Shown: one piece after another, positions 1 through 8,448 of the stretch
Position numbering within the stretch: position 1 is the first letter of the stretch
Layout: each line of letters begins with the position of its first letter
Origin: Dyella solisilvae
Lineage (GTDB): Bacteria; Pseudomonadota; Gammaproteobacteria; Xanthomonadales; Rhodanobacteraceae
DNA: 64,000 bases
Direction: 5' to 3'
Assembly (NCBI RefSeq): GCF_003351225.1
Contig: NZ_QQSY01000003.1
Coordinates: 340,582 to 404,581, forward strand
Notes under the pieces: model-generated
Database searches by the model: none
What the model was told of the DNA's origin: nothing
The model's input: the letters and a program-made list of their open reading frames with translations, nothing else
Made by a program: the position numbers and the translations under genes

Positions 1-193
1 ACTGGTCCTTGCTGAAGTGGAAGCCTGCCTTGTCCAGGTTGACGACAGTGACGCTCCACAGCGACCAGATGATGAAGGCCAGCATCAGCGCGGGTATCGA
101 AATCCACAGATTGCGATGCGCCACGCGTTCGCCGGAGGACTGCCAGAAGGCCGGATTCTCCGGCTCCCAGCGGGTGAGCAGATACGATGACAT
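1..193 (-). CDS. narK: NarK-type nitrate/nitrite transporter, N-terminal part only
   Basis: The reverse strand opens an ATG at 193 and runs off the left edge, giving the first 64 residues. The product starts MSSYLLTRWEPENPAFW and continues with HRNLWISIPALMLAF, the conserved opening of the second type of NarK (NarK2-like major facilitator proteins), followed by the first membrane helix and a GF.FSKDQ segment. It should sit in the inner membrane and exchange or import nitrate and nitrite. It follows the other narK gene in the same direction with about 70 bases between them, so the two are probably co-transcribed. Tandem NarK1-NarK2 pairs, sometimes fused, are known in denitrifiers. The rest of the gene, and probably the nitrate reductase operon, lies outside the window. 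Confidence 0.85.
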   Translation of the reverse strand, partial: MSSYLLTRWEPENPAFWQSSGERVAHRNLWISIPALMLAFIIWSLWSVTVVNLDKAGFHFSKDQ

Positions 194-264
194 ACCTAAC
201 GGCTCCGGATGGGTGGGCCGGATGCACTCCGGCCCGACGTGAGGAAGGGGAGTGAGCGGGATGG

Positions 265-1536
265 CTAGGAAGCGTGTGCCTTGAGCGCGTGCGCGATGCG
301 TTCCCCGCGGAAGCTGTAGTACATGCTGATCAGGCTGATGCACACCGTGCCGTACATGAGCATGAAGCAGGTGGAGCGCACCCCCGTGGCGTCCGACATC
401 GCGCCGAACATGATCGGCAACAGGAATCCCGCCATGCCGCCAGCGAGTCCGACCACGCCGGACACCGCGCCGATGTTGTCGGTGTAGTCGTCGGAGATGA
501 ACTTGAATACCGATGCCTTGCCCACCGCCATGGCAATGCCCACGATGAACATCAGCACTGTGAATACGGTGGGCGAGAGACCGATGTGGAAGTTCCTGGG
601 GCCGCCGATCGCCTGCACCACGAAGGTGGTTTGCGGATAGCTGAGGATGAAGAACACGACCCAGCACGCCCACATGACCCACCAGGTCGTGCGGTAGGCG
701 CCGTAGCGGTCCGAGATCCAGCCGCCAATGGCGCGCAGCACGCCCCCGGGCAGTGAGAAGCAGGCAGCCAGGAACGCGGCCACCTTCATGTCGAAGCCGT
801 ATTCGCCGACGTAGTACTTGGTCATCCACAGCGCCAGCGCGACGTAGCCGCCGAACACGACGGAGTAGTACTGCGAGTAGCGCCAGACGCGCGGATCCTT
901 CATCACCGCCAACTGTTCGCGAAGGCTGATGGTGCGACCCGTCAGGTGCGAAGGGTTGGTGGCCGAGGCCAGCCAGAAGAGCACGGCCGTGGCGAGCATG
1001 GCCACCGAATACACCTTGGGAACGATGGTCCACGTGCCGGCTGTGGCGATGAGCGCGGGGGCCACGAACTTGGTGAGTGCGGAACCCGAGTTGCCCGCCC
1101 CGAACACGCCCATGGCCAGCCCCTGGCGTGACTTGGGGAACCAGCGAGCCACATAGGGTGTACCGACGGAGAAGGACCCGCCGGCAAGGCCAACGAACAA
1201 GCCGAGCAGAAGGAACTGCCAGAGCTGCGTGGCGTAGGAGAGAAGCCAGATCGGTACGACCGTGGCCAGCATCAGCAGGAAAAACACGATGCGGCCGCCG
1301 TAGCGATCGGTCCAGATGCCTAGTGGCACGCGGATCAGCGAGCCTGTAAGCACCGGCATGGCGGCGATCAGGCCAAACTCGGTGTCGCTGAGGCCGAGCT
1401 GGCTCTTCAACGGAATGCCGAGGATGGCGAACATCATCCATACGGCAAAACAGATGGTGAAGGCGAAGGTGCTGGAGATGAGTACCGGGTAGGCACGCCG
1501 GTCCAGCGGCGTTTGACGGTCGGAAGCGAGATTCAT
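265..1536 (-). CDS. narK: Nitrate/nitrite transporter, MFS family (NarK/NasA type)
   Basis: This 423-residue protein has the length and about twelve hydrophobic segments of a NarK-family MFS transporter in the inner membrane. Residues 114 to 155 carry the nitrate signature (GLAGGSFSVGTPYVARWFP and then GVFGAGNSG), and a second glycine-rich signature (GVVGLAGGMAGFLLP) lies near residue 365. Arg69, in LIRVPLG, is at the position of a known substrate-binding arginine. The short N-terminus and close match to NasA/NarK1 suggest nitrate-proton symport, whereas the following gene looks like the NarK2 type; that division is inferred. It is divergent from the molybdenum-cofactor operon across 242 bases. 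I found no clear FNR box (TTGAT-N4-ATCAA) there by eye. Confidence 0.9.
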   Translation of the reverse strand: MNLASDRQTPLDRRAYPVLISSTFAFTICFAVWMMFAILGIPLKSQLGLSDTEFGLIAAMPVLTGSLIRVPLGIWTDRYGGRIVFFLLMLATVVPIWLLSYATQLWQFLLLGLFVGLAGGSFSVGTPYVARWFPKSRQGLAMGVFGAGNSGSALTKFVAPALIATAGTWTIVPKVYSVAMLATAVLFWLASATNPSHLTGRTISLREQLAVMKDPRVWRYSQYYSVVFGGYVALALWMTKYYVGEYGFDMKVAAFLAACFSLPGGVLRAIGGWISDRYGAYRTTWWVMWACWVVFFILSYPQTTFVVQAIGGPRNFHIGLSPTVFTVLMFIVGIAMAVGKASVFKFISDDYTDNIGAVSGVVGLAGGMAGFLLPIMFGAMSDATGVRSTCFMLMYGTVCISLISMYYSFRGERIAHALKAHAS

Positions 1537-1778
1537 GGATGCCTGCCTTTCACTGTGGGAGTGCGCAGCCCAATGGCATGGGACAGGCTAGGAAGCGCGC
1601 GTGGCCGCGACTATTCGTCCGTCGACGGGCGTGGCCGCCGGGGGCGCGGCGTCGGAACTAGTTCGATGGAACAATGGCAGCTGGCGCGACCGTCAACTTA
1701 TGCTTGCCTGGGAGCGGATCCCTGTGCATGGATATACGTCGACCGGACCTTCACCGTTGGCCCCCTAGCGTTCATCGC

Positions 1779-3047
1779 ATGATCAATTATTCCCAGGCAC
1801 TGGAACGGCTTAGCGAGCATGTCCGCCCATTCCGGGGCGAGATGTGTGTGTTGGCCGAAGCCTGCGGGCGGGTGCTTGCGGGGGGCGTGAACAGCCCCAT
1901 CGACCTGCCTTCCTTCGATCACGCCGCGATGGACGGCTATGCATTGCGCTCGAGCGATTCGCTCGCCCCCGGCTCCGAACATGTGGTCGGTGGTTCGCAG
2001 GCGGCCGGCGACGTGGCGGCCGGAGTGATGAGCGTGGCCTGCGAAATCATGACCGGCGCCCAGCTCCCCGAGGGGCTGGATACGGTGGTTCCGGTGGAAT
2101 GCACGCAGCTGCTGGCTCAGGGCGGTGATGGCAAGCCGGCACGGATCCGCCTGCAGGAGACCGTGATGCCTGGCGCCAATGTGCGCCGCGCCGGCAGCGA
2201 TGTTGCTGCGGGCGCCCGTGTGTTGGGCGCTGGCCTTCGCATCGAGCCGTCCCACGTGATGCTATTGGCGGCGCTCGGTGTCCCGCGCGTCGAGGTGGCT
2301 CGCCAGCCGCGTGTGGCCATCGTGTGCACGGGCAAGGAACTCCAGCCCGATCTCGGCCAACCGTTGGCGCAGGAGCGTATCTACAACTCCAACGGACCTT
2401 ACCTGTGCGCGGCCGTGGCCGCGATGGGGGGGCTGGTGCTGTCGTGCGATACGGTGGACGACACGGCGGACAGCTATGCAGAGGCCGTGCAGCGCGCGCG
2501 TGAGGCGGGCGCTGACCTCATCATGAGCACGGGCGCCGTATCGATGGGGCGCTACGACTTCGTGCCGGATACGCTGCAGAGGCTCGGCGCCGAGCTGCTG
2601 TTCCACAAGGTGGCCATGCGCCCGGGCAAGCCGTTGCTCGCGGCGCGCCTGGATGACGGTGCGCTGGTGCTGGCGCTGCCGGGCACGCCGATGGCCGTCG
2701 CGGTGGGTTTCCGTTTCTTCGCGGTCCCGGTGCTGCGGGCCATGCTGGGCATGGGCCGCGAAATGACGTGGCATGCCAACCTGGAAACGCCGCAGCAGCC
2801 GAGGCCTGGCCTGCGGCACTTCCTGCGCGCCACGCTGGCGCTGGACGCCGAAGGCCGCCTGCATGCCACGGTTGCCGGCCCGCAGCAGCCCTTCCGCATT
2901 CAGCCCTTCGCCGACGCCGGCGCCTGGGTGATCCTTCCTGAAGATGCGGGCGAATGTCCGGCCGGCACGAAGGTTGAAATCGCGAGCCTGCATCCTGGCC
3001 AGAAGCTGGCCCTGGCTTCCACGGCACTCCTTGGAGCATTGGCATGA
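1779..3047 (+). CDS. moeA: Molybdopterin molybdenumtransferase MoeA, first copy
   Basis: MoeA inserts molybdenum into adenylated molybdopterin in the cytoplasm, the last step of basic Moco synthesis. The 422-residue product has the family landmarks: SFDHAAMDGYAL near residue 50, a GAQLPEG turn, an MPGANVRRAGSDVAAG segment, VSMGRYDFVPDTL and MRPGKPLL in the MoCF-like domain, and LPGTPMAVAVGF. The ATG at 1779 (MINYSQALERL) fits the family start; an in-frame extension to 1674 gives residues unlike any MoeA and is rejected. It is the first gene of the Moco operon, divergent from narK, and its stop overlaps the next gene by 4 bases. A second moeA lies downstream in the same operon. Confidence 0.93.
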   Translation: MINYSQALERLSEHVRPFRGEMCVLAEACGRVLAGGVNSPIDLPSFDHAAMDGYALRSSDSLAPGSEHVVGGSQAAGDVAAGVMSVACEIMTGAQLPEGLDTVVPVECTQLLAQGGDGKPARIRLQETVMPGANVRRAGSDVAAGARVLGAGLRIEPSHVMLLAALGVPRVEVARQPRVAIVCTGKELQPDLGQPLAQERIYNSNGPYLCAAVAAMGGLVLSCDTVDDTADSYAEAVQRAREAGADLIMSTGAVSMGRYDFVPDTLQRLGAELLFHKVAMRPGKPLLAARLDDGALVLALPGTPMAVAVGFRFFAVPVLRAMLGMGREMTWHANLETPQQPRPGLRHFLRATLALDAEGRLHATVAGPQQPFRIQPFADAGAWVILPEDAGECPAGTKVEIASLHPGQKLALASTALLGALA

Positions 3048-3388
3048 AGTTGCAGATCGAAGGACAAAGCCTGCGTGTGCGGATTGGCGAGAGCGAGCTG
3101 GCCCAGTTGCTGGCTGGTCAAGCCGTCGAGTTGCGCACCCGCTTCGCCCTGGCATTCACGATAGTCTGCACGCTGCGGCTCGCGCCGATCGGCGAAGCCG
3201 GATTCACAGGGCAGCCCGAGGCATGGTTGATTGAATTGCCGGATGCCGCCGTGCGTGAGCACGCGTCGCGACTGCCAACGCGCGAGGGGCTGACCTTTGC
3301 CTTGCCCACTACGGAAAGTGGCGAGGTGCTCGAATTGTTGTTCGACGTGGACGTGCGCGACAGCGTCCGGCAGCGACGTTCTTCCTGA
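3044..3388 (+). CDS. Small DUF7009-like protein of unknown function in the Moco operon
   Basis: The 114-residue product begins MKLQIEGQSLRVRIGESEL, resembling the opening of DUF7009-type proteins (a K-hydrophobic-x-I-x-G-x-S-L-R-x-R pattern) as I remember them; no function is known to me. It has no signal peptide and no membrane segment, is mostly beta-strand-like, and ends in a charged arginine tail (VRQRRSS). Its ATG overlaps the moeA stop (ATGA), so it is translationally coupled to moeA, and modA follows after 67 bases. Position alone suggests a role tied to molybdenum or Moco handling. The family assignment is from memory of the N-terminal pattern and is moderate; the existence of the gene is well supported by the overlap. 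Confidence 0.72.
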   Translation: MKLQIEGQSLRVRIGESELAQLLAGQAVELRTRFALAFTIVCTLRLAPIGEAGFTGQPEAWLIELPDAAVREHASRLPTREGLTFALPTTESGEVLELLFDVDVRDSVRQRRSS

Positions 3389-3455
3389 GAGACATGGATC
3401 GTCTGGTAACCATTCCAACCACGGCCATGCACGATTCCCAAGGAGACATGACGGC

Positions 3456-4229
3456 ATGAAGCGTTTCCTCATTTCCTGCTTATGGATTGGCCTCGCGCTG
3501 CTGCACCCCTGGTCGAACGCGTCCGCCGAGGAGCAGCACATCACCGTCGCCGCCGCCGCGGATCTGCACAACGCGATGGACAAGCTGGTCGCGTCCTATC
3601 GCGAGAGCCATCCCGGCAGCACGGTGGAGGTGGTGTATGGCGCCTCCGGCATGTTGTTGAACCAGATCGAGCAGGGCGCCCCCTTCGAGCTGTTCTTTTC
3701 CGCGGACAGCAGTTATCCCCAGCAACTGGTTGCGCATGGCAAGGCGGGAGGCGCGCCGGTGCCCTATGCCATGGGGCATCTGGTCATGTGGAGCGCGAGC
3801 ATCGACATGAGCCAGGTGAAGGTCGCCGACCTTAGCCAGCCGCGATTCGGCCGCATCGCGATCGCAAATCCCCAGCACGCGCCCTACGGCAAGCGCGCGG
3901 AGCAGGCGTTGCGAGCGGCGGGCGTGTGGGACGCCGTGCAGTCACGGCTGGTGTATGGCGAAAACATTGCCCAGACCGCGCAATTCGCACAAAGCGGCAA
4001 TGCCACCGTGGGGCTCATCGCCGAATCATTGGCGAAGGCCTCGCCGGTCAAGGGCAGTTATGTACTGGTGCCTTCGTCGATGCACGAGCCACTGCAGCAG
4101 AGTTTCGTGCTGACGCAGCGCGGCGCCGGCAATGCACTGGCGAAGGATTTTGCGCAGTACGTGCAGAGTCCTCCGGCGCGAGCGATTCTGGCTGGCTACG
4201 GCTTCAGCCTCCCAGATACCGGTCACTGA
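3456..4229 (+). CDS. modA: Molybdate ABC transporter, periplasmic binding protein ModA
   Basis: ModA captures molybdate (or tungstate) in the periplasm and passes it to ModBC. The 257-residue precursor has a signal peptide (MKRFLISCLWIGLALLHP, cleavage near NASA-EE). The mature part begins with the typical ITVAAAADLHNAMDKL and then shows VVYGASGMLLNQIEQGAPFELFFSAD, where the Ser and Ala-Ser-Gly residues bind the oxyanion. The start is fixed by an AAGGAGAC ribosome site at 3440-3447, eight bases before the ATG; a longer in-frame reading from 3297 lacks any ModA character. It is followed by modB with a 13-base gap. Confidence 0.95.
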   Translation: MKRFLISCLWIGLALLHPWSNASAEEQHITVAAAADLHNAMDKLVASYRESHPGSTVEVVYGASGMLLNQIEQGAPFELFFSADSSYPQQLVAHGKAGGAPVPYAMGHLVMWSASIDMSQVKVADLSQPRFGRIAIANPQHAPYGKRAEQALRAAGVWDAVQSRLVYGENIAQTAQFAQSGNATVGLIAESLAKASPVKGSYVLVPSSMHEPLQQSFVLTQRGAGNALAKDFAQYVQSPPARAILAGYGFSLPDTGH

Positions 4230-4242
4230 GAGGGCGACGACC

Positions 4243-4920
4243 TTGTTCTCCGCGCAAGACCTGCAGGCGCTTTGGCTCACTTTGCGGCTGGCCGCGACGG
4301 TGACCGTGTTGCTGCTGGTGCTCGGCATGCCGCTGGCGTGGTGGCTGGCGCACACGCATTCACGCTGGCGGCGACCGGTCGCCGCCGTGGTGGCGCTGCC
4401 TCTGGTGCTGCCGCCGACCGTGCTGGGTTTCTACCTGTTGATGCTGCTCGGTCCCGAAGGCGCCGTCGGGCGTCTCATTGCCGCCGCGGGGCTGTCGGCC
4501 TTGCCGTTTACCTTCCGCGGACTGGTGGTGGCGTCGATGCTGTATTCGTTGCCGTTCGTGGTGCAGCCACTGCAGAACGCGTTCGAGGCAATCGGCCAGC
4601 GTCCACTGGACGTGGCGGCCACGCTGGGGGCGGGGCCGCTGGACCGGTTCTGTTCCATAGCGCTGCCGCTGGCCTTGCCTGGCGTAGTGACGGCGACGGT
4701 GCTGGGCTTTGCGCACACCGTTGGCGAGTTTGGCGTGGTGCTGATGATAGGCGGCAATATCCCCGGGCAGACGCGGGTGATGTCGATGCTCATTTACGAC
4801 CATGTGCAGGCAGGCGAGTACCACCAGGCGCACGTGCTGTCGCTCTGCCTGTTGCTGGTGTCGTTCCTCGCCTTGCTGGCCATGTCCCTGTTGCGCCCCG
4901 GCAGGCACCCACATGACTGA
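4243..4920 (+). CDS. modB: Molybdate ABC transporter permease ModB
   Basis: ModB forms the inner-membrane channel of the molybdate importer. The 225-residue product has five to six membrane helices and the ABC permease EAA loop (near EAIGQRPLDVAATLGAGPL), then the ModB-typical segment ending GEFGVVLMIGGNIPGQT, and EYHQAHVLSL near the end. I place the start at the TTG at 4243 (LFSAQDLQALWLTLRLA in register with other ModB N-termini), behind a GAGAGGG stretch just downstream of the modA stop. No ATG is available without running back into modA, so a TTG start is likely. The gene overlaps modC by 8 bases. Confidence 0.92.
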   Translation: MFSAQDLQALWLTLRLAATVTVLLLVLGMPLAWWLAHTHSRWRRPVAAVVALPLVLPPTVLGFYLLMLLGPEGAVGRLIAAAGLSALPFTFRGLVVASMLYSLPFVVQPLQNAFEAIGQRPLDVAATLGAGPLDRFCSIALPLALPGVVTATVLGFAHTVGEFGVVLMIGGNIPGQTRVMSMLIYDHVQAGEYHQAHVLSLCLLLVSFLALLAMSLLRPGRHPHD

Positions 4921-6001
4921 TTCGCAGCGTGGTCTCGACGCGAAGCTGGCCTGGCGTCGCGGCGCGTTGGCGCTGGATGTGGACTTCGCCTTGCCCCCGC
5001 GTGGCATCACCGCGTTGTTTGGTCCGTCCGGCGCCGGCAAAACCACCTGCCTGCGCGCCATCGCGGGCCTGGAGCGTGGCGCGGCGGGGCGAGTTTCGTT
5101 CGGCGATACGGTGTGGCAGGACGATGCGCATCGCGCGTTCCTGCCGGCGCACCGACGCCGGATCGGCTATGTGTTCCAGGAAGCGAGCCTGTTCACCCAC
5201 CGCTCCGTGGCCGGCAACCTGGAATTCGGCTTTCGCCGCGCCGGGCGGCCAGCCCATCTGGACCGCGATGGCCTGATCGACGAGTTCGGCGTGCGCGCCT
5301 TGCTGCATCGGCGGGTGGGCGCGCTCTCAGGTGGGGAACGACAACGCGTGGCCATGGTGCGGGCGCTGCTCGCCGATCCGTGCCTGTTGCTGTTTGACGA
5401 GCCGCTGTCGGCGCTGGATGCGCTGGCGCGCTCCGAACTGCTCGGCTGTCTGGAACGGCTGCACGCGAAGCTCTCGGTCCCGATGGTCTACGTCAGCCAC
5501 AACATCGATGAGGTGGCGCGGTTGGCCGATCACCTGGTGCTGATGGATGCCGGACACGTGGTCGCGCAAGGCGCGCTGCAGACCACGCTGACCCGGCTGG
5601 ACCTGCCGCCGTCGCTTGCCGGGGCGATGGGAGCAGTGATCGAGGGCTCGGTGGTGGGTTACGAAGCGCACGACCAGCTGATCGAGGTGGACTTCCCGGG
5701 TGGCCGCCTTTGGTTGCCCTATCGCCATGAAGTGGTGGGGCAGGCGCTGCGCTGCCGCATCGGCGCGCGCGACGTCGTGCTGGCGACGGCTCCCGGGGGC
5801 GGCAGCAGCGCCCTGAACGACATTCATTGCCGCGTGGTGGCCATGGCCGACGCGGACCATCCGTCGCAATGCCTGGTGCAGCTCGATGCCGGCGGTTGCC
5901 CGCTGCTGGCGCGCATTACCCGGCGATCCTGGCACGCCCTGGCGCTGGCCCCGGGCAAGGAAGTCTGGGCGCAGGTCAAGGCCGTGGCGGTGGGCGCATG
6001 A
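4913..6001 (+). CDS. modC: Molybdate ABC transporter ATP-binding protein ModC
   Basis: ModC powers molybdate import. The 362-residue protein shows Walker A GPSGAGKTT near residue 40, a Q-loop (VFQEASLF), signature LSGGERQRVA near 135, Walker B LLLFDEPLSALD near 155 and the H-loop VSHNIDE. After about residue 280 the sequence changes to a molybdate-binding Mop/TOBE domain (LNDIHCRVVAMADAD and following), as in standard ModC. The ATG at 4913 lies 8 bases inside modB, giving translational coupling. No modE regulator gene is seen here. The next gene, the second moeA, begins 76 bases on. Confidence 0.95.
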   Translation: MTDSQRGLDAKLAWRRGALALDVDFALPPRGITALFGPSGAGKTTCLRAIAGLERGAAGRVSFGDTVWQDDAHRAFLPAHRRRIGYVFQEASLFTHRSVAGNLEFGFRRAGRPAHLDRDGLIDEFGVRALLHRRVGALSGGERQRVAMVRALLADPCLLLFDEPLSALDALARSELLGCLERLHAKLSVPMVYVSHNIDEVARLADHLVLMDAGHVVAQGALQTTLTRLDLPPSLAGAMGAVIEGSVVGYEAHDQLIEVDFPGGRLWLPYRHEVVGQALRCRIGARDVVLATAPGGGSSALNDIHCRVVAMADADHPSQCLVQLDAGGCPLLARITRRSWHALALAPGKEVWAQVKAVAVGA

Positions 6002-6077
6002 ACGGACGGTGGCCTGCTGTTGTACAGCCTCGATACGCTCACCATAATCGTGGCGACGGCCACTGCCACGTTTTGTC

Positions 6078-7286
6078 ATGCCTATGACCGAGCCCATCGG
6101 TGTCGCCGAAGCCGACACGCTGATCGCACGCCACATGCCACCTTTCGGCATCGAGCGCGTCGGGCTGGACCAGGCCGCGGGTCGCATCCTCCGCCAGACG
6201 GTGCTGGCCGAGCACGATCACCCCCCGTTCGATCGCGTGATGATGGACGGCATCGCCGTGCGCTGGCGCGAGACGCCGGCGCGTGCCTATGCGACAGCCG
6301 GTGTGCAGTTGGCGGGCATGGCCCGGCAGACGCTGGCGGGCGAGGACGCCTGCATCGAGGTCACCACCGGCGCCATGTTGCCGGCCGGCTGCGACTGCGT
6401 GATTCCGGTGGAGCAGGTCGAGCGCGAAGGCGAGGCCTATCGGCTGGTCAACGGCTACCAGCCCGCGCGTGGCCAGTTCATCCATGTGCGCGGTTCCGAT
6501 TGCCCGGCCGGCGCCACGTTGCTGGCCAGCGGCATGCTGATCGGCGCGCCCGAGATGGCTTTGCTGGCGGCCAATGGCGTGGCCACGGTCGCCGTCGGCG
6601 CCATCCCGTCGATCGCCATCGTCTCTACCGGCGACGAGCTGGTGGCGGTGGACGAGCCGCTGGGCGAAGGGCAGATCCGTCGATCCAACGATGTCGCCAT
6701 GGCGGCCTCGCTGCGTCGGCATGGTTTCGACCGCGTGGTGCGCGAGCATGTCGTGGATGACGAGGCGCGCATTGGCGACACGCTGGCCCGCCTGCTGGCC
6801 ACGCACGAGGTGCTGATTCTTTCCGGCGGCGTGTCGATGGGGCAGCGCGACCACGTACCCGCCGCGCTCGAGGCGCAGGGTGTGCGGCGGGTGTTCCATC
6901 GCATCGCGCAGAAGCCGGGCAAGCCGATGTGGTTTGGCGTCGGTTCGCAAGGGCAGGCGGTGTTCGCCGTGCCTGGCAACCCGGTGTCGGCCCTGGTGTG
7001 CGCCATCCGCTATGTGAGGCCGGCCCTGCTGGCGGCGCTGGGCATGACGCCCGCGCCGGCCGAAATGGTATGTCTGGACGCCGCAGTGGATACCCATTCC
7101 ATGCTGACCAGTTTCGTTCCCGTGCACGTGCACACCGACGCCCAGGGCATGCTGCGGGCGCATCCGGTGCCTGCACGGACCTCCGGTGACTTTGCCTCGC
7201 TGCCGCGTACCCATGGCGTGGTTCAGTTGGCGCCTGGGCTGGGGCCGGCCCTGGCAGGCACGGTCGCCAAGCTCTACCGGTGGTGA
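6078..7286 (+). CDS. moeA: Molybdopterin molybdenumtransferase MoeA, second copy
   Basis: A second MoeA paralogue of 402 residues in the same operon. It keeps the main motifs: GRILRQTVLAEHDHPPFDRVMMDG near residue 50, TTGAMLPAGCDCVIPVEQ, a GGVSMGQRDHVPAALE segment, QKPGKPMWFGV and AVPGNPVSALV. The usual MDGYA is MDGIAV here, followed by RWRE, so this copy has drifted from the first one. The ATG at 6078 or the in-frame ATG at 6084 may be used; both give almost the same protein. moaA starts one base after the stop. Having two MoeA proteins may reflect different metal or cofactor forms, but that is inference. Confidence 0.9.
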   Translation: MPMTEPIGVAEADTLIARHMPPFGIERVGLDQAAGRILRQTVLAEHDHPPFDRVMMDGIAVRWRETPARAYATAGVQLAGMARQTLAGEDACIEVTTGAMLPAGCDCVIPVEQVEREGEAYRLVNGYQPARGQFIHVRGSDCPAGATLLASGMLIGAPEMALLAANGVATVAVGAIPSIAIVSTGDELVAVDEPLGEGQIRRSNDVAMAASLRRHGFDRVVREHVVDDEARIGDTLARLLATHEVLILSGGVSMGQRDHVPAALEAQGVRRVFHRIAQKPGKPMWFGVGSQGQAVFAVPGNPVSALVCAIRYVRPALLAALGMTPAPAEMVCLDAAVDTHSMLTSFVPVHVHTDAQGMLRAHPVPARTSGDFASLPRTHGVVQLAPGLGPALAGTVAKLYRW

Positions 7287-7287
7287 C

Positions 7288-8337
7288 ATGACCAAGCTGC
7301 CAACCCGCCAGGAAGTCTCCGCCATGCACCCGCTCGACCAGCACGGGCGGCCGCTGCACGACCTGCGCATCTCGGTCATGGACCGCTGCAATTTCCGTTG
7401 CCCGTATTGCATGCCCGAGGCGACCTACGGCGAGCATTTTGCCTTCCTGCGCAACGAGGAGCGACTGAGCTTCGATGAGATCGAGCGCCTGTGTCGGTTG
7501 GCCGCCAGCCTCGGCGTGAGCAAGCTGCGCCTCACCGGCGGCGAGCCGCTGCTGCGCCCGCAACTACCCGAGCTGGTGGCAAGGCTGCGCGGCATCGATG
7601 GCATCACCGACCTGGCGCTGACCACCAACGGCGTATTGCTGTCGCGCCATGCGGAAGAATTGCGCGATGCCGGGCTGGACCGGGTGACCATCAGCCTGGA
7701 CACGCTGGATCCTGCGTTGTTCCATCGCATGAGCGGCGGACGCGGGGCGCTGGATGACGTGCTCGACGGCATCGAGGCGGCGCAGGCCGCGGGCTATCCG
7801 CATGACGTGAAGCTCAACACGGTAGTGCAGCGCGGCGTCAACGAGCACACAGTGCTCGAACTGATCGAGCGCTTCCGCGGCACGGGCATCGTGGTGCGTT
7901 TCATCGAGTACATGGACGTGGGCAACCGCAACCACTGGAACCCCACCGACGTGGTGCCTTCGCGCGAGCTGGTGGAGCGCATCCATGCACGCTGGCCGTT
8001 GCAGGCGCTGCCGCCCAAGTATCCCGGGGAAGTAGCCACGCGTTACCGCTTCCTCGACGGTGCTGGGGAGGTCGGGATGATCTCCTCGATCAGCCAGCCG
8101 TTCTGTGGCGGTTGCACGCGGGCCCGGCTGTCGTCCGAGGGCATGCTCTATACCTGCCTGTTCGCCACCCGTGGCGCTGATCTGCGCGGGCCGCTGCGCG
8201 ATGGCGCCAGCGATGATGCCCTACTGGCTGTGCTGAGGGAGGTATGGCTGCGTCGCACCGACCGTTACAGCGAGGAGCGCGCCAAACACCAGCCGGGGAC
8301 GCAGCGGAAGATCGAAATGAACTACATCGGTGGGTAG
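7288..8337 (+). CDS. moaA: GTP 3',8-cyclase MoaA
   Basis: MoaA is the radical-SAM enzyme that begins Moco synthesis by cyclising GTP, working with MoaC to give cyclic pyranopterin. In the 349-residue product Cys34, Cys38 and Cys41 (CNFRCPYC) hold the SAM-cleaving 4Fe-4S cluster, LTGGEPLLR follows near residue 80, and FCGGCTRARLSSEG near residue 257 supplies the cysteines of the second, substrate-binding cluster. It ends MNYIGG; the C-terminal double glycine is conserved in and required by MoaA enzymes. The ATG at 7288, one base after the moeA stop, gives the expected N-terminus. Confidence 0.96.
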   Translation: MTKLPTRQEVSAMHPLDQHGRPLHDLRISVMDRCNFRCPYCMPEATYGEHFAFLRNEERLSFDEIERLCRLAASLGVSKLRLTGGEPLLRPQLPELVARLRGIDGITDLALTTNGVLLSRHAEELRDAGLDRVTISLDTLDPALFHRMSGGRGALDDVLDGIEAAQAAGYPHDVKLNTVVQRGVNEHTVLELIERFRGTGIVVRFIEYMDVGNRNHWNPTDVVPSRELVERIHARWPLQALPPKYPGEVATRYRFLDGAGEVGMISSISQPFCGGCTRARLSSEGMLYTCLFATRGADLRGPLRDGASDDALLAVLREVWLRRTDRYSEERAKHQPGTQRKIEMNYIGG

Positions 8338-8448
8338 CGGCAACGTGCCGCCGAGCCACTAAAAAGCTGCCGGACGTAGACGGTTTCTTAATGCTGCCGC
8401 CGTGTGTCAGGCTGATAATTTACCCGTGACACTGGACCGGAGCCAATC

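Noticed and set aside
1537-1778. FNR/Dnr box between narK and moeA
   Set aside because: No sequence near TTGAT-N4-ATCAA was found; partial resemblance at about 1691-1710 is too weak.
3297-3455. N-terminal extension of modA
   Set aside because: Reads into unlike sequence, while an AAGGAGAC site and a clean signal peptide fix the start at 3456.
8338-8448. Moco riboswitch between moaA and moaC
   Set aside because: No conserved Moco-RNA elements seen; only a short GTGTCA/TGACAC inverted repeat around a GATAAT.
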